Shown here: piece after piece, positions 26,171 to 39,100 of the stretch
How positions within the stretch are numbered: the first letter of the stretch is position 1
Layout of the letters: every line of letters begins with the position of its first letter
Program-made: the position numbers and the translations under genes
Source: Acridotheres tristis
Taxonomy: Eukaryota > Chordata > Aves > Passeriformes > Sturnidae
Assembly (NCBI GenBank): GCA_037013685.1
Contig: CM072887.1
Span: 86,014,347 to 86,078,346 of the forward strand
Reading direction: 5' to 3'
DNA length: 64,000 nt
The notes under the pieces: generated by a model
The model's input: the letters and a program-made list of their open reading frames with translations, nothing else
What the model was told of the DNA's origin: nothing
The model's database searches: none

Positions 26171-29100
26171 GTTTATTTTAGAACAATTTGGTTGCAATAG
26201 AGATCAGGTATGTAGCCATTTTGGTTATTATTATCTATAGTAAGAAATATCACTTAAAAAAATGCATGAGGAAAAAAAGAAAAAGAAAGGATAAGAGTAG
26301 AAAAATACCACCACTCATGGATCTGTGATAAGAATTGATTGTTGAAAAGTAATAGTCATAGTCTTATTGATTTGAAGCTCATGGTCTTCATGTGTGGAGG
26401 GTAGGGGAAGCCCATGAAATATAGAATTTGATGGGTTAGTATACACTCAGGCTCGGCAGGAACACCCAGGTACCACCCTTGAAGGAAAGAGCTTTAAATC
26501 TTTTGGTGGAATGCTTCAGAAATGAGTCTGGGTGTGCTTTGGAGGTCTTTTATGGGTTATTACACATTCTAAGACATGACAGCTGCCTCTCAGGTCAGCT
26601 CAGGTGAGCCAGTTGTGTCTCATTAGAAGGGATGAACCACGTCAGGCTTACGTGTGACTGTGAATATTCTGTGTGAATATGACCTTCCCCAAGGAGAGGA
26701 ATGGGGTATGAGGGAGAGCTGCTGGCATGATAAAAGCACTATCCTGCCCACCTCACAGGATCTGCTGCTGATCTGCCTCAAAGCCTGGCTTGTCACCTTT
26801 GGTGGTGGCTGTTCACCCCTTTGTCATATGCAGACTAGAGGCTTGCTGCTGCACACACAAAACCTCACCTCTTTGCCTTGGAGAGTGCAAATATGGCCTC
26901 AGAAAAGCACCCTGCTGCCTCCACAAACAGAGTTTGGAGTCATTAAGCATCAACATTTCAGTCTCTTACAGTTTTTCAGTTCCTCACTCTGTATCCTGGT
27001 CATGAAAATAACTTGACATTTGGCAACATGGCTTTAAAGCATGCTGTTATCAAGAAAAAGGTACTACTCAGCTGGAGGATCACACTAAAGTAAAATGGAT
27101 TTTTTTTTCCCTCCTATGGATGTGCACATTATTCTTTGCAAAAATCTTTCAGGTTCAACAAAAAAAAATATGGGCATATCAATGGCAGAATTTGATTTCC
27201 TCCTCTCTTCACTGCAAAAACCATGCTTTTCCTCACAGCCTATGATGATCATAATGACCATGTTTAAAGCTGTACTTAATTTCTGCAAGAAAATCATCTT
27301 TGGCTAATACAAATAAAGATTGTGTACATTTGAGGATAATTTTGGAACACATTCTTTTTTCAGGTCATTAATATTGTGAGAGATAGCCCAGCTTATTTTC
27401 TATTCCTTTGCTCAACTGCAAAATTATGATTTATTTTTCTATTTTTTCTGATACATGTAGATGAGTGTCTATCAAAAGATTGGTATTCAAAATGCAAACT
27501 ATGATGAATAAAGGAAAGCTGCTGCTATTACATTTATAATCAATTCAACCTGTTGCTTCCAAGTATTTCAATTTACTGACTAATATGATTATTGAAGCAT
27601 CATGGTTTAAGCAATCGAGGAGAATTTAGATTTCATTTTATCCTCCCCAGTAGGGCTTAGGTAGGGAAATATTACACTTTGCAGCTATGAAACCTCTCCA
27701 CTTACATGTTTCTTATGGCACCCAAGGTGTGTAAACAGTCTACTGTTTAAAGCAGTGCTTTATTGTTGTTTTCAACTCTATATCCTGATGGAGTTCTAAG
27801 AGCTTGCTGTTACACTCTCACAATCAACCTTCCAGTTCACCTCCTGAAGAGAAATATTCTATAATACTGATATTAATTAGTTATATCAAGGATCTTGTCC
27901 CTGCATGCTTTCTACGAAATCATTCAATGTAATAAAGGACAGTTTGCCTTGTAAAACTGAAAAAAAAAAGGATCAGAAAACAGCCTTAGCAAAAGCGAAA
28001 AGGGAGTGCAAGCTTATGGGACTGCTTAGTAATTATCAGTTGTGGGGTTTTTCCTGCCATGAATTCTTTGAGCATTTCTTTTTACACATGGACAAATAGT
28101 AGTGTCTGTCTCTATAGCAGAGTCCTGCTTGAGCTTACTTAACACTGAGAGCAGAAAATTCCTCAAGTAATGCCACCTTTAAGAAGTTATTTTTTTTCTG
28201 TGCCGACGTTCATCTTGGGTTGTAGTTTCATATCTCTGGTGTTGTTTTGTACACAGTCTTCCATGAAGTTACATTTATTTATCCCTGAATATTGATCACA
28301 TATTTACTAAGGCTGACAGAACAAATTTGTGTCATCAAATGAAACTGCTGATTCACATGACCCAGGCAGAAACTGGGACAGTTGACTGAACCTTAGCTCT
28401 GTACACCATTCCTGTTTAATTGTAAGTAGCTCAGATAGGTTCATGAAGCTTTTCTTTTACCTGAAGAATTCTTTTAGACTTAATAGAGCCTAGGTTTTTA
28501 GTTCTATATGTTTGGTTTAGTTCTGTGTATTTATGCATATAGTACTCAACTAATACTTAACTACTATGGTAGTCTAACAACCAAAGTAGATTGCTTGAAC
28601 TGATTTATTCCTGAACTTATTCCTGAATGTCAGAGATCTATTAATAGAAGATATTGAGCCTATGATATCTTAGAATACTGCTGAGATTCTTCAACGTAAA
28701 TGGAAAATTCTGAACATATTCTAGATTAGATTTTATGGAAATATGATAGACCTAGCTTGGATGTCTTAGTGAGGAAAATACCAGGGGGGAACATTGATAA
28801 ACTCAGATGTCAATTATTACAAATGCTGAATTTTAATGGTAGATCATCACTCAGATGAGCTAAGTATAGAAACTAAAGACTTCCAAGTAGAATTCAGCCT
28901 TTCTGTATTATGTCTCTATACAAAAACGTTTCTGAGTAAAGGTTCAGAAATAGGGGGTCAAAAGTGGAAAGTGGATACTTTTCTACCATGAATACCAAGT
29001 TGGATTTGAATGTCCCAGAAATTAAATACCTTCTCTTTATTTTCTGTTTCCCAGACCTAAGTGTTCTTACAAGACCCCTGCATGAATGCAATTTTAGCTG

Positions 29101-32100
29101 AAAATCATAAGCAGAGACAATGATTCAGTGCCCTGTATAGCTCTAAAACATCAGTGGCATTCTTGATACTATAGTCATGATGCACTGTGCAGAACCAATC
29201 CACTTGCCTGAGAGTTGTAGACCTCCTATACTGAGATTTAATCTGTTTTCCATTTCAGTATGAAAAGATATTTTAACTCTGAGAATTACTGGAGAATATC
29301 TAGGAAGGGTGAGAGCTCTCAATTTCTGTAGATATCTCTTCACTGAGATGCTTGTGGTTTTCATTTCTCTATTCTAAAAATCTATTATAGGGTAGCCTTG
29401 TGTATATCAACAGGGATCACATATTGCACCATCAACATTTAATCAAGATATACCAAATAGAAAATAGGATTCCGCTTAAAGGATTTTCAGTTTTGTATTT
29501 AATTATACTTAAGGTCTAAACTAAGTGGCCTCTGCAATTTTTCACAGGACATCTAGGAACAAATGGAAAGAATTCATAGACTGAGATTCATGGATTGAGA
29601 TTCAGTTCAATTTTGAAAAGTAAATGAGGGTATTGCTAACAGTTTCAGGTGACTGAAATATGATTAGTACTGATTATAGTGAGAATTTAGAATTAGTCTG
29701 CAATTTCATTTAGGAATTTACATCTTGAACTGGATCCTATCCCTAATATATTTCTTATCTTTTGTGAAAAAGCTCTCAGAGCTTGTGAAATCTCTGTCAG
29801 CTGAGATGGCCTCAAGGCCTAGTGGACACTGCCATTTTAAAGAGTGTTTCACCACATTTCCAACAAATTTAATAGCCAAAAGTGGAACCTCTACCAAGTG
29901 CAATGCCTTGAAAAGCCATGGCAACTACAGGACAACTAATAGCTCTTTCAGAACTGTTAATAGATACCTGATATTCTGATCTGTTAAGTTAACTAAGAAC
30001 TGTTAGTTTTATGCTAGCTACACATTTAAAAACTATGCCGAGAACTATCACCTTTTAAAAAATACATTTGGTGTATTTTAGAGCAAATTTTGAAGGTAGA
30101 GGGTAAAGGTAAACTGATGTGTACTTTTAGTTACTGACATGCAATTTATATATATAACTGTATTAGAGCTTGCTCTGGATGAATCTCATTTATTGCATGA
30201 AATAGAACTTGCAGCCCTTAGGCTACTGGCAATGAGTAAAAAGGGGTCATGGCCTTGTAAGCCTTCCTTCTCCAGTTGATCTAGCAGATCCAGTCAGTCT
30301 GTTGTTGTTCTGTCCAAGTGCCACCTCCATGAATCCAAAGTTAACCAGTGTCCTTTGTAACAATTCCTTGCCTTTTTTGACATGGTCTGTAATGTTCTAA
30401 CATGTTGTTTAAGTGTGATGTTTTAAAATGACAGCATTTGGTAGCCATTTCATGTTTTGTTTTATTTTCTGCTAGGTCTCCCAATGCCATTTTCTTTAAC
30501 ACTTGGTACAACCTATGAAGTGACAGAATTATTAGCTAATGTTTGTCACCTTCTTAAGCTCAGGTATTATATTGGACTTAATACATGTCTAAAAAGCTCC
30601 TGAATAGTGATTCACACCATTAAATGCCTCTCAAATTGCCATAAAAGGCTTGCCTGCTCATCTCAATTTGAAACAGAAAGTGTTCACTGTTATAATAGAT
30701 TTTCTGTGATCTACAATGACAGGTTTATTGGTGTTAAGCATCAAAAGGCTTTTTCTAGTTCTGCGTTATAGGTATAATCACTTTAAGACCACTAAAACAG
30801 TTAAATTGCTGAACCTCTCATATGTGGAACAGCATTACAGCTCAGTGATATTCTGTTAAATGGGAAACCAAAGGTAGAGTGAACTCCAGGGAGATAATAA
30901 AAACTAAGTGTATTATTTGGAATTAATACATAGAAACGAATTCTGAACTTCCCTTTGCAGTCCCATCAATAGTTCTGTTCTTGTAAACACCCATAAGGAA
31001 TTTCTCACAATCTGTATGTGCCCATTAATGGAAAACACTTTTGCAGTAAGAGAATTAAACAGAAAAGAAAGGAGCATCTCTACCAGAATCTTATTCATGC
31101 ACTAATGAAATGTAGGGTATCTGGGTATCTGTCAGAATAACTAGGAAACTTAGAAGTTTTGCTTAGTGTTTTATGGCTTTCTTTAGTTTCATACTATTCT
31201 CCATAGACAGTTAAATCAAATGACATTACCTTAGATTTACTCATCCACTGTAGTCAGGTGTAAGAAAAAGATAATAAAACACTCTCTTGCTTATTCTGCA
31301 GTGTATTACACTTTTGTGTCTGGTTTTAATCCCTTTGAAGAATCTTTAGTCCTGTAAGTTACTGACCTTGCCTTAGCGCCTAAGAGAAAAAAAGGTGTTA
31401 TTTAAACTTTTGTACTTTATCATTAGATAACCTGTCTACAGGATGGGAGCAATAACTTGCTGAGAAAATTCTCTTAAAGAATGTTATAGTTGTTTTAAAT
31501 GAATTCTCCTCATCATTGTGATGCCGTATTCCCATTCTTTTTAAAGATATTTATTGAAAACATAGTATTCTGAACCTTAGACAGTAGCTTGAAGGTGAAA
31601 ATTGAAAGTAAATATTGAAAATTATGAGAGAAAAAAATGCATTTATATAAACTGCAGTCTTCTGTAAAAAAAGAAAATAAATAAAGTTAGGGTTTACCTA
31701 TAGGTACCAGAGTACCATGGTAGGTTTATCACCCTTTCTGGCTCTGAATAATTAGTTCGTTTCAATGATAAAACCGAGGGAAGACTTTATGATAGACACT
31801 GGCACTGAGTTGGCTATACTTGATTACAGAAATGAGCCTCAACAAAAAAAAAAAAGTTAATTTTGCACCGTGATTAGTTTTTCTTTAACCTTTATATGTT
31901 GAGCTTCCATTATTCTGTTGATGAGAACGTGGTCTAGAAGGAGTTAAGTTTTCTTTAAAGAAAATCCCTCCACATGTTCAGTGAAGTTCATACCTCTAAA
32001 TTTAAGTACAATTCCATCACACCTGACAAAGCCAAGAGCAGCTACAAGGTTAATCTGTCATGAAATAATCTCCTGCTAGTTCAGGCAAGAGAATACTTTA

Positions 32101-33094
32101 CCAGTGCATTAACTGCATCATCTGGAACACAGGCACCAGTGGAGGAACTTTGCAGTTATTCCTAGTAAAAATAAGTTATTCTAAGTGAATATATTGGATT
32201 TCTTGCTGAGAAAAAGTTATTTTCTTTTTCCAAAACTCTGAAGTAGTTCACCTTTCAAAAAAAGTTGTATCTATGCTAATGGTGAAGTGCTAGGTCAGGA
32301 AAAAGTTTCAGTTTAGAGTCTTCTTTATTCCTCTCTTTAAGGGCAATGCTGCTGTTCTTGGGGAGCAGCTACAGATATTGCCTAAGAAGCACTGTCTACC
32401 ACTCCCATTAAATTTTGCAGCAGACAAGATCAGAACTCTTTCATACTAAGGAGGTCAGAAGCTACAAAAAAGTGTGACACATATACCAGGCACAAAGTAC
32501 CCCAACCGTTCATACTGAAGGTGAGTTTATGTCTTAGTTTAAGCTTAATAATTATGCAGGTCTCCTTGTCTATAGCTTCCTGCAGCTCTCAAGTCTGGAT
32601 CTCGCAATGGCCTTTTGCCCTCACAGTGCAGAAAACAGAATTTTGGACTGGGGTATATTTTGCACACCAATGTCTGAAAAGTGCTGTAAAAGCAAACGGA
32701 AGCATTTACACTACCATTAGGTGATGCCATTCTGAAAAAGTCTCCTGAGCAGCAGTGGCCCAAAGTTGGTTATTTCTTGAATGAGCAAATGAAAGTGCTC
32801 CAAAAAAACATCCAAAGTCATGTAGTAATCTGGACAGAAGGTGAATCTGCTCATCAGATTCACCTGAAGATTGCTTGTTTGCCAATAGAGATTGAGAAGG
32901 AGAAGTAAAGTAAATATAACACTATCAGTGATCTAAACAGATAAATTCAAACTTTTCATCACTAAAAGACACACAGATAGAACTTGCACAGTGGGTAAAT
33001 GAACCTATCAAGAAATATCAACTACATCTTTGTGTTATAGGAAAATCTCTATAGATTGCAGTAGGTATTTATTGTTCTCCCACAAATCAGATCC
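26171..33094. other. non-coding AT-rich stretch, probably intronic
   Basis: About 7 kb without a supported gene. A mildly GC-richer part (about 26400-27000) has overlapping open frames in two plus-strand frames with no recognisable domain. No CR1 similarity seen. Confidence 0.5.
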
Positions 33095-33111
33095 TGGTTG
33101 CTAAGCAACCA
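33095..33111. promoter_or_regulatory. palindromic X-box-like (RFX family) candidate site
   Basis: TGGTTGCT, A, AGCAACCA: two perfect 8-bp arms around one base. The core GTTGCTAAGCAAC (33097-33109) fits the RFX transcription factor X-box pattern (GTNRCC, 0-3 bases, RGYAAC) with a single C-to-T difference in the left half-site. RFX factors drive ciliary genes; if the host gene is a photoreceptor-cilium gene this placement would be notable. Binding is inferred from sequence only. Confidence 0.45.
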
Positions 33112-36100
33112 CAGCCATTTTGTTACATGTATTCAATATGAACTACTACTGCATTATTTTTCTTGTCTTAAAATTAATTGTGAAAAAATTCATTAACTTA
33201 AATGTAGCTCTTTATTATAGTTCTGCTCAGAGTTACAGATAATCCATATTGAACAATCTGTGTGAAAAAAAGTCCTAGGAGCAACAGAAGGCATAAATGA
33301 AAGGTTTCTATGACAGAGTTGTTAAAGTATTATATGTATGAAATCTTTGAGACACTATCTTTCTGTCAGAAACTAAGCAATAGATGAGGATAGAGAAAAA
33401 TTCCATAAAGTTAGTTTGGTATGTACTCTTCCCCTTTAGGGACATAAAAAACATAAAGTCAACTCAAAACAGTTAAAGAAGGCTGCTATTTTTGATAATA
33501 GGAAAGTAGATATGCTAACTTACACAAACTAATGAGACACTGGTAAATCAGACTGTGTTTTTATTTAGATTAGGTTTCCACTAGAAATCACATCTGAGAT
33601 GAAAACACAGCTAAAGTTTGGGACTCATCATTACTGAAAACTTTGAGCAGTTCTTGTGACAGATTTGATAAATCTGAAAGACAATCTGAAAGACAATTTG
33701 CAACACTAAACCCAGTGCAGTCAAAATACGAAATATGTGGTTTCTTGAGTTTTCTGCTAGCTTGGAATCAACCTTAAAATAGTTTTTTTTCCTTAATAAT
33801 AGGTAAATGAAACTGAACATGTATTAAAATAACTTCCAGGTGTGAAGTGACCTTTTCTGTTACCTTGACATTACTAGCTATTTTAAAACGTATATTTTTA
33901 TTACAGAGAAGTTTCTTGACACGCTCCATTTGATTCTGATGACTGGAAAGTAAACAGTCTCTCAAGGCTTTGAAAAAATAGTTGGTTTAATTTCCTAAAA
34001 TTTTAAGGACTGCTCAGCAGAAGAGAGGGTGCAAGGAACTTGGATAGATGAAGAGATTGTTACTAGCTGTAATAGATTAATAGCTGTAATAGATTATTTT
34101 TCAAGAATCTGAAATTAGTGTTACTGGTTCAACAATGTCAGAGGCTTCTACTTGGCATCACCAGTGGATACAATTTTACCATCTATTTTTACCTAGGTTT
34201 ACATAGAAACTAGGACTAGAAACAATTCAGTAATGAGTGAAATCCTAATGTAGTATCCCTTCTTACCTTCAGCTAAGCAGAAAAGATAGGACTTTCTCTA
34301 ATCAATTACTAAAACTACTAAAACAATTTAGTGCTTCAGGTGAGTTTTAAATAAACAGCAAAGAATGAGGTGAAGGAATCAGTGATATAAAATCTGAAGG
34401 AATGTTTTGAATGAGTATCTGAGAAACTGAGTATTACATTCTTTATTTCAATGCCCAGAAAAATGGTAATACAACTTACTTCTTTATTTTATCTGGAAAA
34501 CCATAGTACTTGATTCTTAAGTTCATTGTATTTGAGGTCATCTCACATTCCTTGAATTTGAAGCTTCTTTCTCTGAGAGATTAGGTGATTTGGAGGAACT
34601 GTAAGGGAAGATAAAGGTCAATATTTCATTCAATTGAGCTTCTCTTGTTCTGCACAAGTGAATAGACACTTCTCAGAACCTTGCAGTTGTATGTTTTTCA
34701 CCAGTTTTAGGGCAAACATTGTCCCAGGCAGCTCCTTTTCTTTCTCTTCCTGGCTTTCAAGGACATTTAAAGTAATTAATCAAATCAGAAAAGTCAGCTT
34801 TGCTGACTAAATTTGGAAGAGATACTGTTCATCTTACACTCGATCATTTAAGACAACATTAAGAGTCCATAATCCTTAGCAAGACTTCAGACATCATCAT
34901 GACTTACCTTGGAGATTAATGGTGTTATCCATATGGGATCTAGGTAATCAGTGCAGCCCAGTAAACATGCTGTCTGCCCTGACCTGACAATTTAGGGGCT
35001 TAGACTCACTCTGGCCTGACCTGGGTGTCGCTGGTTTAACCCCTGTGCTGGGGCCAGTGGCTGCTGCTTGCCCTGCTCCAGCTTCAGCTCAGGAGTGGCT
35101 TACATAACTTACATAACGATTTAAATGTTAACCACAGCATTTCCGTATTAATTACATAGCATATGCTATGAGACCTTTAAAACATTTATGTCTAGTCCCC
35201 ATGTAAATGCTGTTTTCTCTCTTGCCTATGGCAGGATCTGGAGACTGACACTAGACTGTCTCTATGCAGAGAAATAGATGTTTTTAGGGTGTGATTCATC
35301 ACAAGAAATGCATCTAAAAATATTCAGGTAAATCATGTTAGAGAAGTTCCTCTCTCCTCATCCACCATAAAGCAAATCTGAGTCATCATGTGTCTCCCTT
35401 CTCTCAGATAAGTGCCCTCATCTAAGGCTACAAAATCCATACTTTCCTCCTCACTTCTTTTTTTCATTAATTTTGCTACTCTGAGGGACAAAATACCCTC
35501 TGGGCTAATTTTTTATCTAGTAGCTGGGACATTTGCTAATACATAGAGGACAGAGATATTGAGTCCTAGACCTAGAAAAAAATTAACCCGGGTCTTCCAC
35601 TGGCTGAACAGTATAATAATTGCTTTGTAGCATAAAAGATGAACAGTGCCACTACCATCGCCTTTGTTGAACTGCTATAAAAAAGAATAATGATCCCTGT
35701 TTAGTTCTTTGAAAGTGCAATTGTACATGTCAACACACAGCATAAAAGTCTGGCCTTCAGCATCCAAGTGGACAGATATGCATGTAATCTTTAATCAGAT
35801 ACCTCACAGCTGAGGAGGGCTTAGCATCCCAGCTACTGTCTTCCCTGGTTTCTATTATCTAGTGTTGGATAGACTCCTGCTTCATTATCAGAAAGAAATT
35901 TTCATTTTTGCTTTTTGCTTGACAATGCTTAATTTCGCAATTACTTCGTATCTCTTGATCCCATTTTGAGGGGCAGAAAGACACAGTATAGCAACTTGGT
36001 CGTGATCACTCTGGAGGAGATGCTGTTTAATCAGCAATTCCCTGAATTATATAAGGAAACAAAAGGATATTCCTTATTTAGCAAACTGAATTTTTAGACA

Positions 36101-39100
36101 GGTATTTTTACAGTAGTTTTGATTATTTGAAGCATAGTATATCTGATTTAACTTTTTCGGTCAGACTAAGTAAGAGGTCTAAGCCACTAAAGCCATATTA
36201 TTTTATTCTTTTTGCTTTTCTAGGCATAATGCAACTGATATAAATGACCATTGCATTTCATAGACTTCATTTGCAAATATATCTCTTATTCTTGATTCTT
36301 ACAAATGTTTTCTCAGCCTGCATCCAAAAATTATGCATTCTTCTTATAGCATAGATTTTCTTAGTGTTAAAAGTGACCTAAATTCCATTCTTCTCTGTAT
36401 AGATGGTACAGTTGCAGTCAAAATCCTGTTACAATACAGAAGTTCTCTGAGGTTTCTAGCCAGGTGACAGCCTTATTCACTAGGCCCTAGTGAAATAACC
36501 TGCACATCTCCCTCCTTTTCTCTGTCCCAGTGGATTTTGCATTCACTTCTGCAGAATGGCATTATTAAGACTTGTATATGGTCTGTGACATGCCTGATGA
36601 AGAGGAGAGCAACAGGTTAAACTTTTCCAGGCAGAGAGGTTTTGTAATGTATATGTTTCTACCTTGCTTGTTAATGTGTGTAAATTGTCATGTATTCAAT
36701 ACTCCTGCTACATGTAAGAGAAGGAAATGCTTTAAATTCCTTCAGAGGGCTTAGCACTGTGCTCCTTAGGGAGGAGAAGCCTGCTTTGTACTTTAATAAG
36801 GGAGACAATTTTAAGTCCCCAGACAAAGCTCAGTATGCTGCTTTAGAGCTGTGTTAAGACATTTCCTGTACAGTGAGAAACTGATCTTCATATCTTCATT
36901 AGACTTTTACAACAGTCAAGTTATAAATATAGGCCATTTTTGGTTCTGTCCTTAGAAAGTTGATAAAATTTGAAACAATTCTTAAGGAAAAGTTTCATAA
37001 TGAACCTCATGAAAACATAAGCCATGGTGTTTTCTTCATTAGAATGAAGACTTTAATACTAGCAATTGGTAATATTGAGATTTTACTTTCAAGTAAAACT
37101 TTGAATTCAAATATTTGGAAGACATAAGATGAATTTTTGATATTTTGGTTCACAAAGTATCAAATAATTTAAAAGCATTACATTGAAAAATAATAATTTA
37201 GGAGTGGGCTATAAAAGACACAAGCTAGATATATGATTTTTCTTTATAATTATGGGAGAGTATTTCAATATGTTTTCCAGATTTTGTTTTAGTATGTCTC
37301 CAATGTTTATAGTGCTAGATATAAAGAAGTTCATAGTCATTATTAGCTAGATTGAAATTTTAATGTAACCAAATTGTCTATAAATTTCCCATCCTATAAA
37401 GTGAATGAAACAAAGGACCTTTACAAACCAATTAATGAAGACACAATGAATGGCATCACCAGTTATGATCAATACTTCTCTTAACACTGTAAAGACCATC
37501 TCAAGTAATACAAGCATTGTGTACCACCATAAAATAGATTACACTCTAAATTTCTTTGTGCTGAGCTAATATCAATTTTCACGACAAAGCTTTTGTATTC
37601 CAGGGTCTTTCTGGTTTTCATTAATATCTATTCCCCTCCAAAGTGTGTACAGCACATGCTCCTGTTGTTATAAAATATATTGCAACTATTTTGTTACTTT
37701 TGGCACATTAGAAATTGAAAACAATTAATCTTAAATACTATAGTGCTTCTCTTAAATCAAGTGATTTTCACATGAATATTTTTTGTGAAAATCATATCTA
37801 TCATACAAATAGCTAGCAGATGCAGCTATTCCTAGTTTTCACATTTTCTGTGTTTGAAATTTCAATTGTCTGCATTTAATGTGCCTAACATTTCTAATTA
37901 ATCTCACTAAGACTTGGAAAAAAACTTTAAACGCAACTGGATGAATGAAAAGTCATTATATCTAAAATTAAAATAAACTTCTTTTCCCAAATTTTATTTG
38001 GTGTAAATAAGGGGGTTTTCTATTGTTATTGATATCTGCTGTCAATTCCCATCTAGCTTTCAAAAGAATCGAAATATAGGATGTTCTAGCTCCCAAATAA
38101 TTTATTTTTGCAGATTTTTTTTTTTTGTCAAAGCAGAATCCAGTGTTTCCCAAGAAATTCTCAGTGACTGTTGCTATGTGGTATTTAAGCATAAGTCAGT
38201 ATTTGTAGTTTGATTTTCGTAAGTAATCTTTACTTGGAATTATTGGGGACAATATTGTTTTTCCTAAATTATATTTTATATAGACCATGTAAACTATGGG
38301 CTTACTAGAGGTAAATTCTAAATTTCTGAGAAAGTTAACAAATATATTTAGATAGAAGTACTTGGCATATTGTCAGATTATACAGAAGACCAAACAGCAG
38401 AAAAGCAACAGCTAAGAATTTTGCAAAGCCTTGACTATGAAATTAGATTATTTCCAGGTCCTATACAAATTGTAATTTTGTACCTCAATCCTTCCTCAAA
38501 TATTTCTGCCTTGATTGTTTACATTTCATGGATATTGGAGATGTCTAAAGCAAATTAGTTGGTGTTTTACATTCACCTTTTTTACAAAGATTTTCATTTG
38601 TTAGAAGATAAATATACAGACTGGTTTTAGTGCTATGCACAAGATATAAAAATACACTGGATTTACTCCTACTTTATATAATTCCAACAATATAAACAGT
38701 CATCATCAGAAAATTATATAAAAGTTGTGAAACATAAATTTTAAACAGCGATTCTTCTGTAACCACCTTGTTGTAATCTAATTTTTATCTTTAAAGGATG
38801 AAGGCATATTTGGAAACACATGACCCAAAGTTATAGAGATCTGATCCGTTCAAACTCACAACAGTAAGGGGACCTTCCTTAAGCAGACCACAGTTTTAGT
38901 GGTGTTGCTATTGCAGGCACAGAGATTGATAGAACTAAACAAAAATTCCTGCTCTCTGCTAGGGCAAGACACTTTCCATATAGACATAAGTCCTTCCCCA
39001 AGTGACCAAGATAAAATAGTGATTTAGAATATTTTAGTAGTGGCAATTTTGCAGTTTTCTTTCAGTTCTTTTAGAAAATTTTCTTCCTGTTATTTTAGAA

